Shown: positions 1 to 8,901, counted from the first letter of the stretch. The stretch is DNA of 63,246 bases from [Clostridium] methylpentosum DSM 5476 (GCA_000158655.1 EQ973344.1:101439-164684), one strand, 5' to 3'. A program made the numbers and translations. The notes: generated by a model from the sequence alone, not told the origin.

Positions 1-2
1 AG

Positions 3-440
3 GACATCTCAATTTACGATGACTCGGCGAACACGACGCGGGAGAAAAAGCGCTCGGACATCAAAAAACGGCTGGAAATCGCCAACGGAAACCCCAATGC
101 GATTATGGTGAGTATCCACCAAAACAAATTCGAGCAGTCACAGTATTCGGGGGCCCAGATGTTTTACGGGCTTCAAAATGAGCTCAGCCAGCCGCTGGCT
201 GAGTGTTTGCAGAAACGGTTTGTCGCCAACATTCAGCCGGACAATGCGCGAGAGATCAAGCCGATCACCTCGAGCGTCTATCTCATTCACAAGGCAAAAA
301 TTCCGGCAGTGCTCGCCGAGTGCGGATTTTTGTCCAACCCGGACGAGGCCAAAAAACTTTCGCAGGAAGAGTACCAGAATCAAGTGGCGTTCACTCTCTA
401 CTGCGGCATTGTTGAATTTTACGATCAGAGTATCGGATAG
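3..440 (+). CDS. N-acetylmuramoyl-L-alanine amidase (Amidase_3), CwlD-like, 3' part
   Basis: The 5' end lies outside the window; 145 codons are visible. The frame holds the Amidase_3 signatures: a TREKK stretch followed by a helix, the metal-ligand motif SIHQN, and AECGFLSN near the C-terminus, where the catalytic glutamate sits in this family. These zinc enzymes cut the MurNAc-L-alanine bond of peptidoglycan. The SIHQN-KF-Q-S-Y-GAQ-FY pattern resembles CwlD, which makes muramic-delta-lactam in spore cortex, but without the N-terminus a vegetative amidase is not excluded. The radA start follows the stop by 10 bases, so the two are probably co-transcribed. Confidence 0.8.
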   Translation, partial: DISIYDDSANTTREKKRSDIKKRLEIANGNPNAIMVSIHQNKFEQSQYSGAQMFYGLQNELSQPLAECLQKRFVANIQPDNAREIKPITSSVYLIHKAKIPAVLAECGFLSNPDEAKKLSQEEYQNQVAFTLYCGIVEFYDQSIG

Positions 441-450
441 GAGGACCAGT

Positions 451-1830
451 TTGGCAAAGGCAAAGGAAGTATATGTCTGCACAGCCTGTGGATATGAAAC
501 ACCCAAATGGCAGGGGCGGTGCCCCAACTGCGGGGAGTGGAACAGCTTTGAGCAGCAGGTGACCGTGGCCCCGCCTGCTGCGGGAAAACGCGCGCCCAAC
601 ATCTCTCACGCATCGGCGGTGCAGCCCAAGAGCATCACTCAGATCGACGTGAAGGACGAGGTGCGTTACACCACCGGCATTGCCGAACTCGACCGGGTGT
701 TCGGGGGCGGCATTGTCAAGGGATCCCTCGTGCTGCTCAGCGGCGACCCGGGTATCGGAAAATCCACCCTGCTGCTGCAAATTTGCGGCGTGCTCGGGGA
801 GCAGTCGGACATTCTCTATGTCTCGGGGGAAGAGAGCGTGCGCCAGATCAAACTGCGCGCCAACCGGCTCGGGGTCAACAGTGAAAACCTCTATATGATC
901 TCCGAAACAAACGTCGACACCATTCTCAGCACCATAATGGTGCACAAGCCGAGCCTGGTGATGATCGATTCGATTCAGACGATGAACCTCGAGGCGGTGC
1001 AGTCCTCCTCGGGCAGTGTGACCCAGGTGCGGGAGTGCACCAACGCCTTCATGCACCTGGCAAAGAGCGAGGATATCCCCATCCTGCTTGTCGGCCACGT
1101 CAATAAGGACGGCAACATTGCCGGGCCAAAGGTGCTCGAGCACATCGTCGACGCGGTGCTCTATTTTGAGGGGGACCGCAACCTCTCCTACCGCATCCTG
1201 CGAGCGGTCAAAAACCGCTATGGCTCCACCAATGAAATCGCGGTGTTCGACATGCAGGACACCGGGCTGTGTCAGGTGGAGAACCCATCCGCCATGCTGC
1301 TGTCAGAGCGGCCTCAGGGAGTCTCGGGCACCTGCGTCTCCTCCGTCATTGAGGGGAGCCGCCCGATCATGGCGGAGGTGCAGGCGCTGGTGACCAAGAC
1401 GGGCTTCGGCACCCCCCGTCGGATGTGTACTGGATTTGATTACAACCGGATGTCGCTCATCATCGCAGTGCTCGAAAAGCGGGCGGGGTATTTCTTTGGC
1501 ACCCTTGATACCTATATCAATATCATCGGCGGCCTCAAGCTGGACGAGCCGGCGGCTGACCTCTCCATCGCGGTTGCGTTGATTTCCAGCCTGCGGGACA
1601 TCCCGGTAGAGGACACCCTCATCGCATTCGGCGAGCTCGGCCTCGCAGGGGAGATTCGCAGCGTGAGCGGAGTGCAGAAACGAGTGATGGAGGCCCAGCG
1701 ACTCGGCTTCACAAAATGTATCCTGCCCCGGCATTCGCTCAAGAGCCTGCAGGACCTTGAGAGCTATGAAATCGAAATCATTCCGGTTAGCAACATCCGC
1801 CAGGCAATTGCAGCGGTGTTCCATTCGTAG
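451..1830 (+). CDS. radA: DNA repair protein RadA
   Basis: 459 residues, the usual length. It has an N-terminal C4 zinc finger (CTACG then CPNC), Walker A GDPGIGKST, the RadA-specific KNRYG motif, and a C-terminal Lon-protease-like domain. RadA is a RecA-like ATPase that promotes branch migration in homologous recombination. The start chosen is TTG at 451, because AGGAGG lies just upstream (439-444) and the zinc finger follows within 15 residues; the open frame extends further upstream but only through the amidase gene in another frame. Confidence 0.96.
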   Translation: MAKAKEVYVCTACGYETPKWQGRCPNCGEWNSFEQQVTVAPPAAGKRAPNISHASAVQPKSITQIDVKDEVRYTTGIAELDRVFGGGIVKGSLVLLSGDPGIGKSTLLLQICGVLGEQSDILYVSGEESVRQIKLRANRLGVNSENLYMISETNVDTILSTIMVHKPSLVMIDSIQTMNLEAVQSSSGSVTQVRECTNAFMHLAKSEDIPILLVGHVNKDGNIAGPKVLEHIVDAVLYFEGDRNLSYRILRAVKNRYGSTNEIAVFDMQDTGLCQVENPSAMLLSERPQGVSGTCVSSVIEGSRPIMAEVQALVTKTGFGTPRRMCTGFDYNRMSLIIAVLEKRAGYFFGTLDTYINIIGGLKLDEPAADLSIAVALISSLRDIPVEDTLIAFGELGLAGEIRSVSGVQKRVMEAQRLGFTKCILPRHSLKSLQDLESYEIEIIPVSNIRQAIAAVFHS

Positions 1831-1900
1831 AGCAAATTGCGCTAAATTTTGATAAGGTTGTATATTTTTCCTGAATGATTTTGAACTTTTGATTTTTGTA

Positions 1901-1929
1901 TTGTGCAAAACGGGAAAATATGCTATACT
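1901..1929 (+). promoter_or_regulatory. Sigma-A-type promoter of pfp
   Basis: TTGTGC at 1901-1906 and TATACT at 1924-1929 are separated by 17 bases, in an AT-rich gap after radA. They lie 37 bases before the pfp start. Confidence 0.7.
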
Positions 1930-1965
1930 ATTTCTAGAATACAATAAGGTTAGGGAGTGTTTTTT

Positions 1966-3195
1966 TTGACAGTAGGCAACATATTGGTCGGACAATCTGG
2001 TGGACCGACAGCGGTCATTAACGCAAGCCTTGCCGGCGTTTTTAAAGCTGCAAAGGATATGGGAGCAGATAAGATCTACGGCATGCGCAATGGCGTCCAG
2101 GGGCTTTTGAACGAGCGCCTGGTGAACCTGCTCGACTGCATCCAGACGGACAGGGATTTGGAAATCCTCAAGTCCACTCCGGCCTCCTATCTCGGTTCCT
2201 GCCGTTTCAAACTGCCCGATGTAGAGGTCAATGAGGCGGTCTACCAGCAGGTGTTCCGAATCCTGATCAAATTTGGGATCCGTCACTTTTTCTATATCGG
2301 CGGGAACGACTCGATGGACACCATCAAAAAGCTTGCCAAGTACGCCAAGAGCATCGGCAGCGACATCAACTTTGTCGGCGTGCCGAAAACGATTGACAAC
2401 GACCTTGCAGTCACCGACCACACCCCCGGCTACGGCAGCGCCGCGAAGTACATTGCCACCGCGGTCAAAGAAGTCATCTGCGATGCGCGGGTGTACGACA
2501 TCCCCTCGGTGACCATTGTGGAGATCATGGGCCGCAATGCGGGCTGGCTAACGGCTGCTTCCGCGCTCTCCAAAGGAGAGGACTGCGACGGCCCCGACCT
2601 CATCTACCTTCCCGAAACCACCTTTAACATGAACAAATTCGTCACCGACATCAACCGTGTGCACAAGACGAAAAAAGTGGTCACTGTCGCGGTGTCCGAA
2701 GGGCTTAAAATTGCAAATGGAAAATACGTCTGCGACGTCCTTGCCCGGGATGAGGTCGACGCATTCGGCCACAAAAAGCTCGGGGGCACTGCAAATGTCC
2801 TTGCAGACTTTGTAGCGCTTGAAGCGGGCTGTAAGACCCGTTACATCGAGCTCAACACCCTGCAGCGCTGCGCTTCTCACATCGCCTCCAAGACCGACGT
2901 AGAGGAAGCCTACACCGCAGGGTTTAAGGCGGCGCACGCATCCTTTAACGGCGAGACTGGTAAAATGGTTATCTTTAAGCGAGTCAGCAACGACCCGTAT
3001 CAGCTTCAGTATGCGACTTATGACATTGACAAGGTGGCGAACATCGAGAAGAGAATCCCCTTTGAATGGATTATCCGAAACAACACCTATGTTTCGGACG
3101 AGCTGGTGGAGTATATGAAGCCACTCATTCAGGGAGAGATGCTTCCACCGTTCGAAAACGGCCTGCCGATGCATCTGAGACTTTGCAAAGAATAG
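1966..3195 (+). CDS. pfp: Pyrophosphate-type 6-phosphofructokinase
   Basis: 409 residues of the phosphofructokinase family, phosphorylating fructose 6-phosphate in glycolysis. Two sites point to PPi rather than ATP as phosphoryl donor: GGNDS in place of the GGDGS of ATP enzymes, and PKTIDND, whose lysine is typical of PPi-dependent enzymes. The N-terminal LVGQSGGPTAVIN loop is also typical of the PPi group. The start is TTG at 1966, 8 bases after GGGAG (1953-1957); the in-frame ATG at 1957 overlaps that site. It is a monocistronic unit with its own promoter and terminator. Confidence 0.9.
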   Translation: MTVGNILVGQSGGPTAVINASLAGVFKAAKDMGADKIYGMRNGVQGLLNERLVNLLDCIQTDRDLEILKSTPASYLGSCRFKLPDVEVNEAVYQQVFRILIKFGIRHFFYIGGNDSMDTIKKLAKYAKSIGSDINFVGVPKTIDNDLAVTDHTPGYGSAAKYIATAVKEVICDARVYDIPSVTIVEIMGRNAGWLTAASALSKGEDCDGPDLIYLPETTFNMNKFVTDINRVHKTKKVVTVAVSEGLKIANGKYVCDVLARDEVDAFGHKKLGGTANVLADFVALEAGCKTRYIELNTLQRCASHIASKTDVEEAYTAGFKAAHASFNGETGKMVIFKRVSNDPYQLQYATYDIDKVANIEKRIPFEWIIRNNTYVSDELVEYMKPLIQGEMLPPFENGLPMHLRLCKE

Positions 3196-3205
3196 GATTT
3201 CAGGG

Positions 3206-3240
3206 AAGCAGGCTTTCAAATGGAAACCTGCTTTCTTTTT
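3206..3240 (+). terminator. Rho-independent terminator after pfp
   Basis: The arms AAGCAGG (3206-3212) and CCTGCTT (3227-3233) are followed by TCTTTTT. Confidence 0.85.
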
Positions 3241-3255
3241 GTGAAAAATTGATAC

Positions 3256-3285
3256 TGTACATTTTTGCAGAATCTATGGTATAAT
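3256..3285 (+). promoter_or_regulatory. Probable promoter of the lipoprotein gene
   Basis: TATAAT at 3280-3285 is preceded by TGTACA at 3256-3261 with an 18-base spacer. It starts an 85-base leader. Confidence 0.55.
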
Positions 3286-3369
3286 AATCAGGATAGAAAT
3301 GCAGATGATACCCGCCGGAGGACGGCACCGCTTTTTCATAACCTGCCGAAATTAAAGGAGAAGTCTGAT

Positions 3370-3927
3370 ATGAACAAAAAACTGATCAGTATCCTGTTCG
3401 TGTTCGTGCTCGCATTCTCATTTGTGGGATGTTCCGACCAATATAAGGATGCCGATATTGATCCCGAAAATGTCCTTTTTAACGACGAAATTTTTTCTAC
3501 CCTCACCCCAGAGACACTCGAAGAGCAGGGCGGATACCAAAAGACCGATATGGTGAGCCTGGTCTACTACAACAAGGACGTTGAATATATCGGCCAGCCG
3601 GGCAGTGTCTCCTATGCGTTCAACACCTCAAACGACATGCTCTATTTTGCCGGCTATGTGCCTGGCAGCGGGGCGGACGAGGATCTGTTTGGCGTTGTGT
3701 TTGACAAGATCGCAGAACAATACGGGGATTTCACTGCAATGGAAAACTCCAACCCGATTGAGACACAGGGCTGCAAAACCTCGAGCGAGGTGCTCAAAAA
3801 GCTCATCGGAAAAAGTGAGGGTTATTTCCAGTTCACTTGGGACGTCGGCAAAGAGGGCAGGACGATTGAAATCACCTATCTGACCGGAACCTTCTCGGTG
3901 ATGTCAAAAAACAAAGCCGCCGAATAA
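3370..3927 (+). CDS. Putative lipoprotein of unknown function
   Basis: 185 residues. Residues 1-20 form a lipoprotein signal peptide: MNKK, a hydrophobic run, and a VGC lipobox, so the mature protein should be lipid-anchored on the outer face of the membrane. The rest is acidic and soluble with no motif I recognise. The ATG at 3370 follows AAAGGAG. The gene has its own promoter and terminator, so its function cannot be inferred from neighbours. Confidence 0.8.
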   Translation: MNKKLISILFVFVLAFSFVGCSDQYKDADIDPENVLFNDEIFSTLTPETLEEQGGYQKTDMVSLVYYNKDVEYIGQPGSVSYAFNTSNDMLYFAGYVPGSGADEDLFGVVFDKIAEQYGDFTAMENSNPIETQGCKTSSEVLKKLIGKSEGYFQFTWDVGKEGRTIEITYLTGTFSVMSKNKAAE

Positions 3928-3941
3928 CGAAAACGGTTTAA

Positions 3942-3970
3942 AACAGAGGGAGTTGTTCCCTCTGTTTTTT
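3942..3970 (+). terminator. Rho-independent terminator after the lipoprotein gene
   Basis: A perfect stem AACAGAGGGA / TCCCTCTGTT is followed by a T run. Confidence 0.9.
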
Positions 3971-4218
3971 GTATACAAAGAAAACCACATAAGGCGAGTG
4001 GTTCAAGAGAAGGCTTGTGCCGATGACACAGAAAAAAGAGCTCCTTTTGCTGCTCCTTGCGATTTGGAAACTGCAAGGAGCGGCAAAGTGAGAATAGTAG
4101 AGGAAGAGGAGTATTGTGTGGATACAGTAAGAAAAATGCAAAGAAGGTAGAGGAGTACATCAAACGTCAATTGAAAGAAAATAAGGCTGGAGAACACCTG
4201 ATGATGGGGAACTCCTAA
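3971..4218 (+). pseudogene. IS200/IS605 tnpA remnant
   Basis: The left end (about 3971-4055) matches the copy at 59327-59412 and resembles an IS200-type end: AGAAAACCAC, a small hairpin ending GTGGTT, then GAAGGCT. The 3' part encodes a degraded TnpA C-terminus in two frames: an EEEYCVDTV stretch, a one-base shift near 4128, then KKNAKKVEEYIKRQLKE ending at TAA 4216-4218. The family C-terminus typically reads YVDTVGKN..K.EEYI..QL. Most of the transposase is deleted, so this copy cannot make an active enzyme. Confidence 0.65.
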
Positions 4219-4687
4219 AATAAGCTGTTTTACAGGTAGCAAGCAACAATGTTTGCAAGTGTCAGACCGTGCCAGCACGATGTGTGCTAGTAACAGGGGA
4301 CTTTGTCTGTCTGTGAAAAATCACTGGCTTTGTCGGGGAATATCTATTGCACAGTTTTCTAGATATAATCAACTGATGATTGTCGTGCAAAGCGTGGGCT
4401 GACTGCGTACTACGAGTGGATGTTTTGTCCTCTGGAGCAATGGCCAAATAGAACGATGCGGTTGAAACGGCTCTATTCTTTTTTAGAAAACGCCCGTCAA
4501 TGTTCTTTTAGGGCCTGTTGATGCAATCCTTCAACTCACCAGGAAGTGGATTCGACTTTCCACAGAGAGAAAAGCCTTGTGGTGGCCTTATCTTCATTTT
4601 TCCCAGATGCCTCCCACCCATTCAATTAGGCATATCCCTTCTGCTTGACCGCATACACTGGAATTAAAAGCAGCAAAGGGTGATGAA
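4219..4687. other. Intergenic region without a recognisable gene
   Basis: No credible coding frame. A short AGCAC..GTGCT hairpin near 4275-4290 may be the end of the IS200 remnant. A degenerate stem AATAGA / TCTATT followed by TTTTTTA (about 4448-4486) looks like a terminator. The remainder up to the symporter start holds only the RBS AAAGGG; no glycine riboswitch, sometimes found before such symporters, was recognised. Confidence 0.4.
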
Positions 4688-6073
4688 ATGTCAAAGCTTG
4701 TTGAGTTGGTTGAACGGGGAAACGAACTGGTCAACCAGTTTGTGTGGGGTCCAGTCATGCTGGCGGTCCTGCTGGGGCTGGGTGTCTATCTCTCCATCCG
4801 CACCGGATTTTTTCAGCTGACCAAATTCCACCTTGCGATGAAAACCACGATCGGGTCGTTGTTTCACAAGCAGAAAAAGGCGAAAAAAGGCGGGATTACC
4901 CCATTCCAAGCGGTGTCCACCGCCTTAGCCGGGACGCTGGGAACAGGAAATATTGTCGGCGTATCGACTGCCATTGTCAGCGGCGGACCGGGGGCGGTGT
5001 TCTGGATGTGGGTCAGCGCGTTTTTTGGGATGATCACCAAATACGCTGAGGTGGTGCTCGCCATTAAGTTCCGCAGAAAGAACAGAAAAGGGGAGTATGT
5101 CGGCGGGCCGATGTATTACATTGAGGAAGGCCTGCACTGCAAGCCGCTCGCCATGGTGTTCGCTTTTTTGTGTATCTGCGCCTCGTTTGGAATTGGAAAT
5201 ATGACCCAGTCCAATTCGGTTTCCGAAGCGTTGGGAAGTACCTTTCACCTCAACAAGCTGCTCGTCGGTATCACTCTCGCTGTATTTGTCGGAATGGTCA
5301 TGCTCGGAGGGGTCAAGCGCATCGGAAAGATCACCGAGCGGGTTGTGCCGTTTATGGGGATTTTTTACACCCTGTTTGCAGTTCTCGTTGTCTTTCTCAA
5401 CCGGGATCAGCTCGGCGAAGCGTTTGGCCTGATCTTCAAATACGCATTTAACGTGAAAGCGGCTGCCGGGGGCGGAGCGGGCTATTTGATTTCCACTGCC
5501 ATGCGCTACGGCGTCTCCCGCGGGGTGTTTTCCAACGAGGCCGGGCTTGGTTCCGCGCCGATTGCCCACGCCGCCGCTGACACTGAAAGCCCGGTCAAGC
5601 AGGGCATGTGGGGGATTTTCGAGGTGTTTTTTGACACCATCGTCATGTGCACCCTGACCACCCTTGTCATTCTCACTTCGGGACTGTGGGACTGCGGTGC
5701 GACCGGTGCGACGCTCACTCTCGCAGCCTTTGCCAAAACACTCGGGCTCGGCGCTTCCAACATCGTCTCCATTTCCATGATCTTTTTTGCATTTGCCACT
5801 ATTATCGGCTGGGCCTATTATGGGGAAAAATGCATTGAGTATCTGTTTGGTACTCAGCGCGCGGTCAAGACCTACCGCATTGTCTATGTGCTCTTTGTCG
5901 TGGTCGGAGCGACGACCAATCTGGGGCTGATCTGGTCAATTTCCGACAGCCTCAACGGGATGATGGCGATTCCAAATATCATTGCAGTCACTGCGTTGAG
6001 CTCAGTGGTGATTCGCGAAACGAAAGAATATTGTCACCCACAGTTCAAAAAACCGACAGATATTATGCATTGA
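4688..6073 (+). CDS. Sodium:alanine symporter family protein (AGCS)
   Basis: 461 residues, about ten or eleven hydrophobic membrane segments. It has AGCS landmarks: GVYLSIRTGFFQ near the N-terminus, the TALAGTLGTGNIVGV signature, GGPGAVFWMW, and the AGLGSAPIAHAAA segment. The family imports alanine, glycine or similar amino acids using a sodium (or proton) gradient. The ATG at 4688 follows AAAGGG by 8 bases. The gene stands alone; the next promoter overlaps its stop codon. The exact substrate cannot be read from sequence. Confidence 0.92.
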   Translation: MSKLVELVERGNELVNQFVWGPVMLAVLLGLGVYLSIRTGFFQLTKFHLAMKTTIGSLFHKQKKAKKGGITPFQAVSTALAGTLGTGNIVGVSTAIVSGGPGAVFWMWVSAFFGMITKYAEVVLAIKFRRKNRKGEYVGGPMYYIEEGLHCKPLAMVFAFLCICASFGIGNMTQSNSVSEALGSTFHLNKLLVGITLAVFVGMVMLGGVKRIGKITERVVPFMGIFYTLFAVLVVFLNRDQLGEAFGLIFKYAFNVKAAAGGGAGYLISTAMRYGVSRGVFSNEAGLGSAPIAHAAADTESPVKQGMWGIFEVFFDTIVMCTLTTLVILTSGLWDCGATGATLTLAAFAKTLGLGASNIVSISMIFFAFATIIGWAYYGEKCIEYLFGTQRAVKTYRIVYVLFVVVGATTNLGLIWSISDSLNGMMAIPNIIAVTALSSVVIRETKEYCHPQFKKPTDIMH

Positions 6074-6098
6074 ATAACCGTATTTCATTTGGTATAAT
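6070..6098 (+). promoter_or_regulatory. Promoter of the TVP38 gene
   Basis: TTGAAT (6070-6075), a 17-base spacer and TATAAT (6093-6098). The -35 overlaps the stop codon of the symporter gene. Confidence 0.75.
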
Positions 6099-6167
6099 GA
6101 AACTCAAGCAAAGACATACTAAGACAGCTTTGAGAACAGAACAGCTGTCTGAAGGAGACATAAAAAG

Positions 6168-6884
6168 ATGAAAAAGAAATGGGATAGGAAAACAATTGCA
6201 AAACTTACCTTTCTGATTGTTTTTTTGGTTGTTTCTGTTCTGCTGACGGTGTGGGCGTTTCCCTGGGCGATGAAGCTTCAGGAGCCAGAATTTCGGGAGC
6301 AGTGCAAGGTGTACATTCAGTCGGTCGGCGTTTCCGGCTGGTTTATCATGCTCGGCGTGCAGGTCCTTCAGGTCATTTTCGCAATCATACCGGGAGAGCC
6401 GGTCGAAGTGCTATCCGGCCTGCTATTTGGCACCTGGTCGGGCCTTTTTCTCTGCCTGCTCGGCATCCTGATAGGCACCGCGCTCATCTATTGCATTGTC
6501 AAATGGTTCGGCAAGCCGTTTGTTGAGATGGTTGTTTCCAAAGAAAAAATCGAAAAGCTCAGTTTTCTCAACAACAATCGCCGGCTTGAGCTCATTGTGT
6601 TCATCCTCTTTTTTATTCCCGGCACGCCCAAAGATCTGCTGACCTATATTGTGCCGCTCACCAGCATTAAGCCATCCGTCTTTTTCACAATTGCCACGCT
6701 GGCGCGTATCCCCTCCATCGTGACATCCACTTTTGCCGGGTCCTCCCTCTACGAGGGGAATTTGGTTGCCTCCATTGCAATGTTTGCGGTGGCCGGAGCT
6801 CTCGGCATCTGCGGTATCATATTCAACAAAAAGATCATGAATTTTTTCAACCGCCACAAACCGGGTTCGAGCAAGGAAAAATAG
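6168..6884 (+). CDS. TVP38/TMEM64 (VTT/SNARE-associated) family membrane protein
   Basis: 238 residues, six or so hydrophobic segments. The central region carries the VTT-domain pattern: PGEPVEVLSGLLFGTW (about residues 75-90), a G-T-A small-residue helix, and FIPGTPKDLLTYI (about 147-159). Relatives in the DedA branch of this superfamily flip undecaprenyl phosphate or lipids, but the role of TVP38 proteins in Firmicutes is not settled. The ATG follows AAGGAG. It is a single-gene unit with its own promoter. Confidence 0.85.
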   Translation: MKKKWDRKTIAKLTFLIVFLVVSVLLTVWAFPWAMKLQEPEFREQCKVYIQSVGVSGWFIMLGVQVLQVIFAIIPGEPVEVLSGLLFGTWSGLFLCLLGILIGTALIYCIVKWFGKPFVEMVVSKEKIEKLSFLNNNRRLELIVFILFFIPGTPKDLLTYIVPLTSIKPSVFFTIATLARIPSIVTSTFAGSSLYEGNLVASIAMFAVAGALGICGIIFNKKIMNFFNRHKPGSSKEK

Positions 6885-7101
6885 TCACGCTTGTCCCTGC
6901 CTTGGGGTGTGAATCCGGATTCGAAATTCGTTTCTCTCTAGCGCCGTAGATGCGTCGTCAGCTGTCCATCAGCCAGATGGACATAGGGGAATGAAATCCA
7001 GTGCTTGCACAGCGGGATGTGCCAATCAGAGCGAGCAAAGCTGCATCTGCACGAAATTGGTTAAAATAGCAAAAGTTAGAAAATATTTTGGAGGAAGAAT
7101 C

Positions 7102-7719
7102 GTGAAAACAGTACTCTTTGCGCTTTTAGACAAATGGGCGGATTGGGAAGCCGCCTATCTTTCCTCTGCCCTGCAAATGTTGGGGCAGAACCAATTTTCA
7201 AACAGGGTTCTCTCATTGACGAAGGATCCGGTGGAGTCGATCGGCGGATTTCGAGTTGTGCCCGATTGCGATTTGCAGTCAGTTCCTGCGGATTATGATG
7301 CTTTGATCCTCATCGGTGGGATGTCTTGGAGAGACACTTCTGCGCAGCAGCTCAAATCACTCATAGAGAGTTGCCTGATAGACGGAAAGGTCTTGGGCGC
7401 CATCTGCGACGCCTCTGCGTATTTAGGGACGATTGGGGTCCTCAATTCAGTCCGACACACCAGCAACGATTTAAACGACCTGAAGGCGTGGGCAGGCGAT
7501 GCCTACACAGGGGAGGACAATTATGTTCGGGAGCAGGCTGTGAGGGACTGCAACGTGATCACTGCAAACGGCACTGCCGCTTTGGAATTCGCACAGGAGG
7601 TACTGCTTGCCCTGAAAGTCGCGCCCGAAGAGGCGATACACGAGTGGTACCAATTCCATAAGCTGGGGTATTACAGCGCACCGTTGCCTGGCGATGCGAC
7701 TTCCTGGAATGAAGAATAA
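7102..7719 (+). CDS. DJ-1/PfpI family protein
   Basis: 205 residues with the DJ-1/PfpI class I glutamine-amidotransferase-like fold. The likely nucleophile cysteine is in GAICDASAYL (about residue 99), preceded by the strand DALILIGG. Members are varied: deglycases, chaperones, putative proteases or regulators. The GTG at 7102 follows GGAGGA; the frame is open 37 codons further upstream but that part has no RBS. The activity is not predictable beyond the family. Confidence 0.85.
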   Translation: MKTVLFALLDKWADWEAAYLSSALQMLGQNQFSNRVLSLTKDPVESIGGFRVVPDCDLQSVPADYDALILIGGMSWRDTSAQQLKSLIESCLIDGKVLGAICDASAYLGTIGVLNSVRHTSNDLNDLKAWAGDAYTGEDNYVREQAVRDCNVITANGTAALEFAQEVLLALKVAPEEAIHEWYQFHKLGYYSAPLPGDATSWNEE

Positions 7720-8063
7720 GCTGAACGCCCCTGTTTGGTCTCAGGGAAGTGAGTTTCCCCTAGCCAATGCGAGACGGCGTCCGATTGACTCAGGCAGACA
7801 AGACAGGAACAAGCTGTTGCGTTTTTGTTTGTGCCTTATCTGCGGCCTTTGGTGAGGGCGGATAGTCATTGCATCGAATGCTATCGTTGTGGGTATCTCA
7901 ATCCTCATTTGAAATGTGAGGTTTTGAACGCCAGATGCTCTGCAGGTTGTATTCCACTGCGTTTTGCAATAAAATACCCGCTGGAAACAGAAGCGTCCAG
8001 CGGGTATTTTGGTTTCAACTCATTGGGTTGATTTTTTCAGGAGTCACGATGCCTCAAGCTGGC
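7720..8063. other. Convergent intergenic region with a shared terminator
   Basis: It separates the DJ-1 gene (plus) from the zinc-ribbon gene (minus). The main feature is the long stem at 7971-8010. Nothing else coding was recognised. Confidence 0.5.
7971..8010. terminator. Bidirectional rho-independent terminator
   Basis: A perfect stem AAAATACCCGCTGGA / TCCAGCGGGTATTTT has A/T tails on both sides, placed between convergent genes. Confidence 0.85.
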
Positions 8064-8276
8064 TTAGACTTCGCCGCGCATTTTCGCATTAAAGAGCGCG
8101 ATAAAATGGCATTTGGGGCAGAGATGGACCGACAGGATGGCTCCCTTTTCAATGTTGAGGCAGTAGCCTTCCTTCTGAAAGCCCGAGCTGATCAGGTGGT
8201 ACAGCGCAGGTTTATCGTTTTCCTCCCGTGCCAAAACCATGTCGGTCTGGCAAAAAGGGCATTTCATTTGTTCCAC
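8064..8276 (-). CDS. Small zinc-ribbon protein, unknown function
   Basis: 70 residues. Two CxxC pairs, CPFC near the N-terminus and CPKC near residue 54, predict a single zinc ribbon. The start is taken as GTG (8276-8274), 10 bases after GGAGG; the next ATG (8267) is a less well spaced alternative. It lies 52 bases after the DUF6173-like gene on the same strand and probably shares its promoter. Partners are unknown. Confidence 0.7.
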   Translation of the reverse strand: MEQMKCPFCQTDMVLAREENDKPALYHLISSGFQKEGYCLNIEKGAILSVHLCPKCHFIALFNAKMRGEV

Positions 8277-8328
8277 AGGTGTTGCACCTCCTTTATGTTA
8301 TTTTTGTATCGCTGGTTGGCTGGAATTG

Positions 8329-8691
8329 TTAGAGTTCAGGATAGCGGATCCTGCGGGGCTTGTCAACCAGCGGCGATTTTGGAATCGCAGCGAGCACAAA
8401 GCTGAGTTCGTGGATGTTTTGCATCAGCGTGGCATTTTCGCCGCTTGGAGAATTCCCCTGAAATACGAGGATGCTGTCGCCGATGAATCGGATTTCCTCG
8501 ACAAAAATTGTAATGGAGTGGCCGAACGAACCGAGCTTGAGCGCAATTTCCTGCTCAGGGCGGAGATTTTGCTCAAATTCCCGAAAGGTTTCGAGAATCG
8601 GGGCAAAGACGCTGGCTGTACCAGATGCCTCTGCATTTTGCGCGAGCGATTGGTTGACGTTGAGATAGTTGTATTCCTGCGTGTTGGGCAT
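8329..8691 (-). CDS. DUF6173-like protein
   Basis: 120 residues, no membrane segment. The core has a helix (ILETFREFEQNL), two strands including GSFGHSITIFVEEI and a strand around DSILVFQG, then a helix before a basic tail with KPRRIRYPEL. This pattern recalls DUF6173, but I cannot verify it. The start is ATG at 8691 after AAAGGCGG; a TTG six codons upstream is possible. First gene of a two-gene minus-strand unit. Confidence 0.6.
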   Translation of the reverse strand: MPNTQEYNYLNVNQSLAQNAEASGTASVFAPILETFREFEQNLRPEQEIALKLGSFGHSITIFVEEIRFIGDSILVFQGNSPSGENATLMQNIHELSFVLAAIPKSPLVDKPRRIRYPEL

Positions 8692-8725
8692 GGGGGTTCC
8701 GCCTTTCAATCGGAGTAATAGACTT

Positions 8726-8754
8726 ATTATACCGTTTTTTGCACCAAATGTCCA
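8726..8754 (-). promoter_or_regulatory. Promoter of the DUF6173-like and zinc-ribbon pair
   Basis: Reading the minus strand: TGGACA (8754-8749), 17 bases, TATAAT (8731-8726). It diverges from the perR promoter about 85 bases away. Confidence 0.75.
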
Positions 8755-8788
8755 GCGGGTGAATAACTATTGTGTTTTTGCCTATAAT

Positions 8789-8879
8789 TAAAATAGAATA
8801 TTTGGCAAACTATTCTTGAATCTTCTTCCAGATCGCCTTGACAAAAGGGGCAGAATGAGCTATTCTTAAAAAGGAATAG
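8789..8879 (+). promoter_or_regulatory. perR promoter and candidate PerR operators
   Basis: TTGACA (8838-8843), a 17-base spacer and TATTCT (8861-8866). An inverted repeat CTATTC-N8-GAATAG (8860-8879) covers the -10. A related pair AATAG...CTATT lies upstream at about 8789-8815. The position of the repeat on the -10 fits autoregulation by the Fur-family protein encoded next. Confidence 0.65.
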
Positions 8880-8901
8880 TTATTGATTTTGGGGGGATTC
8901 T

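Noticed and set aside
178-450. Upstream extension of the radA frame to 178
   Set aside because: It runs through the amidase gene in another frame. The TTG at 451 has a strong RBS and directly precedes the zinc finger.
4219-4687. Glycine riboswitch before the amino-acid symporter
   Set aside because: The conserved glycine-aptamer core was not found by eye.
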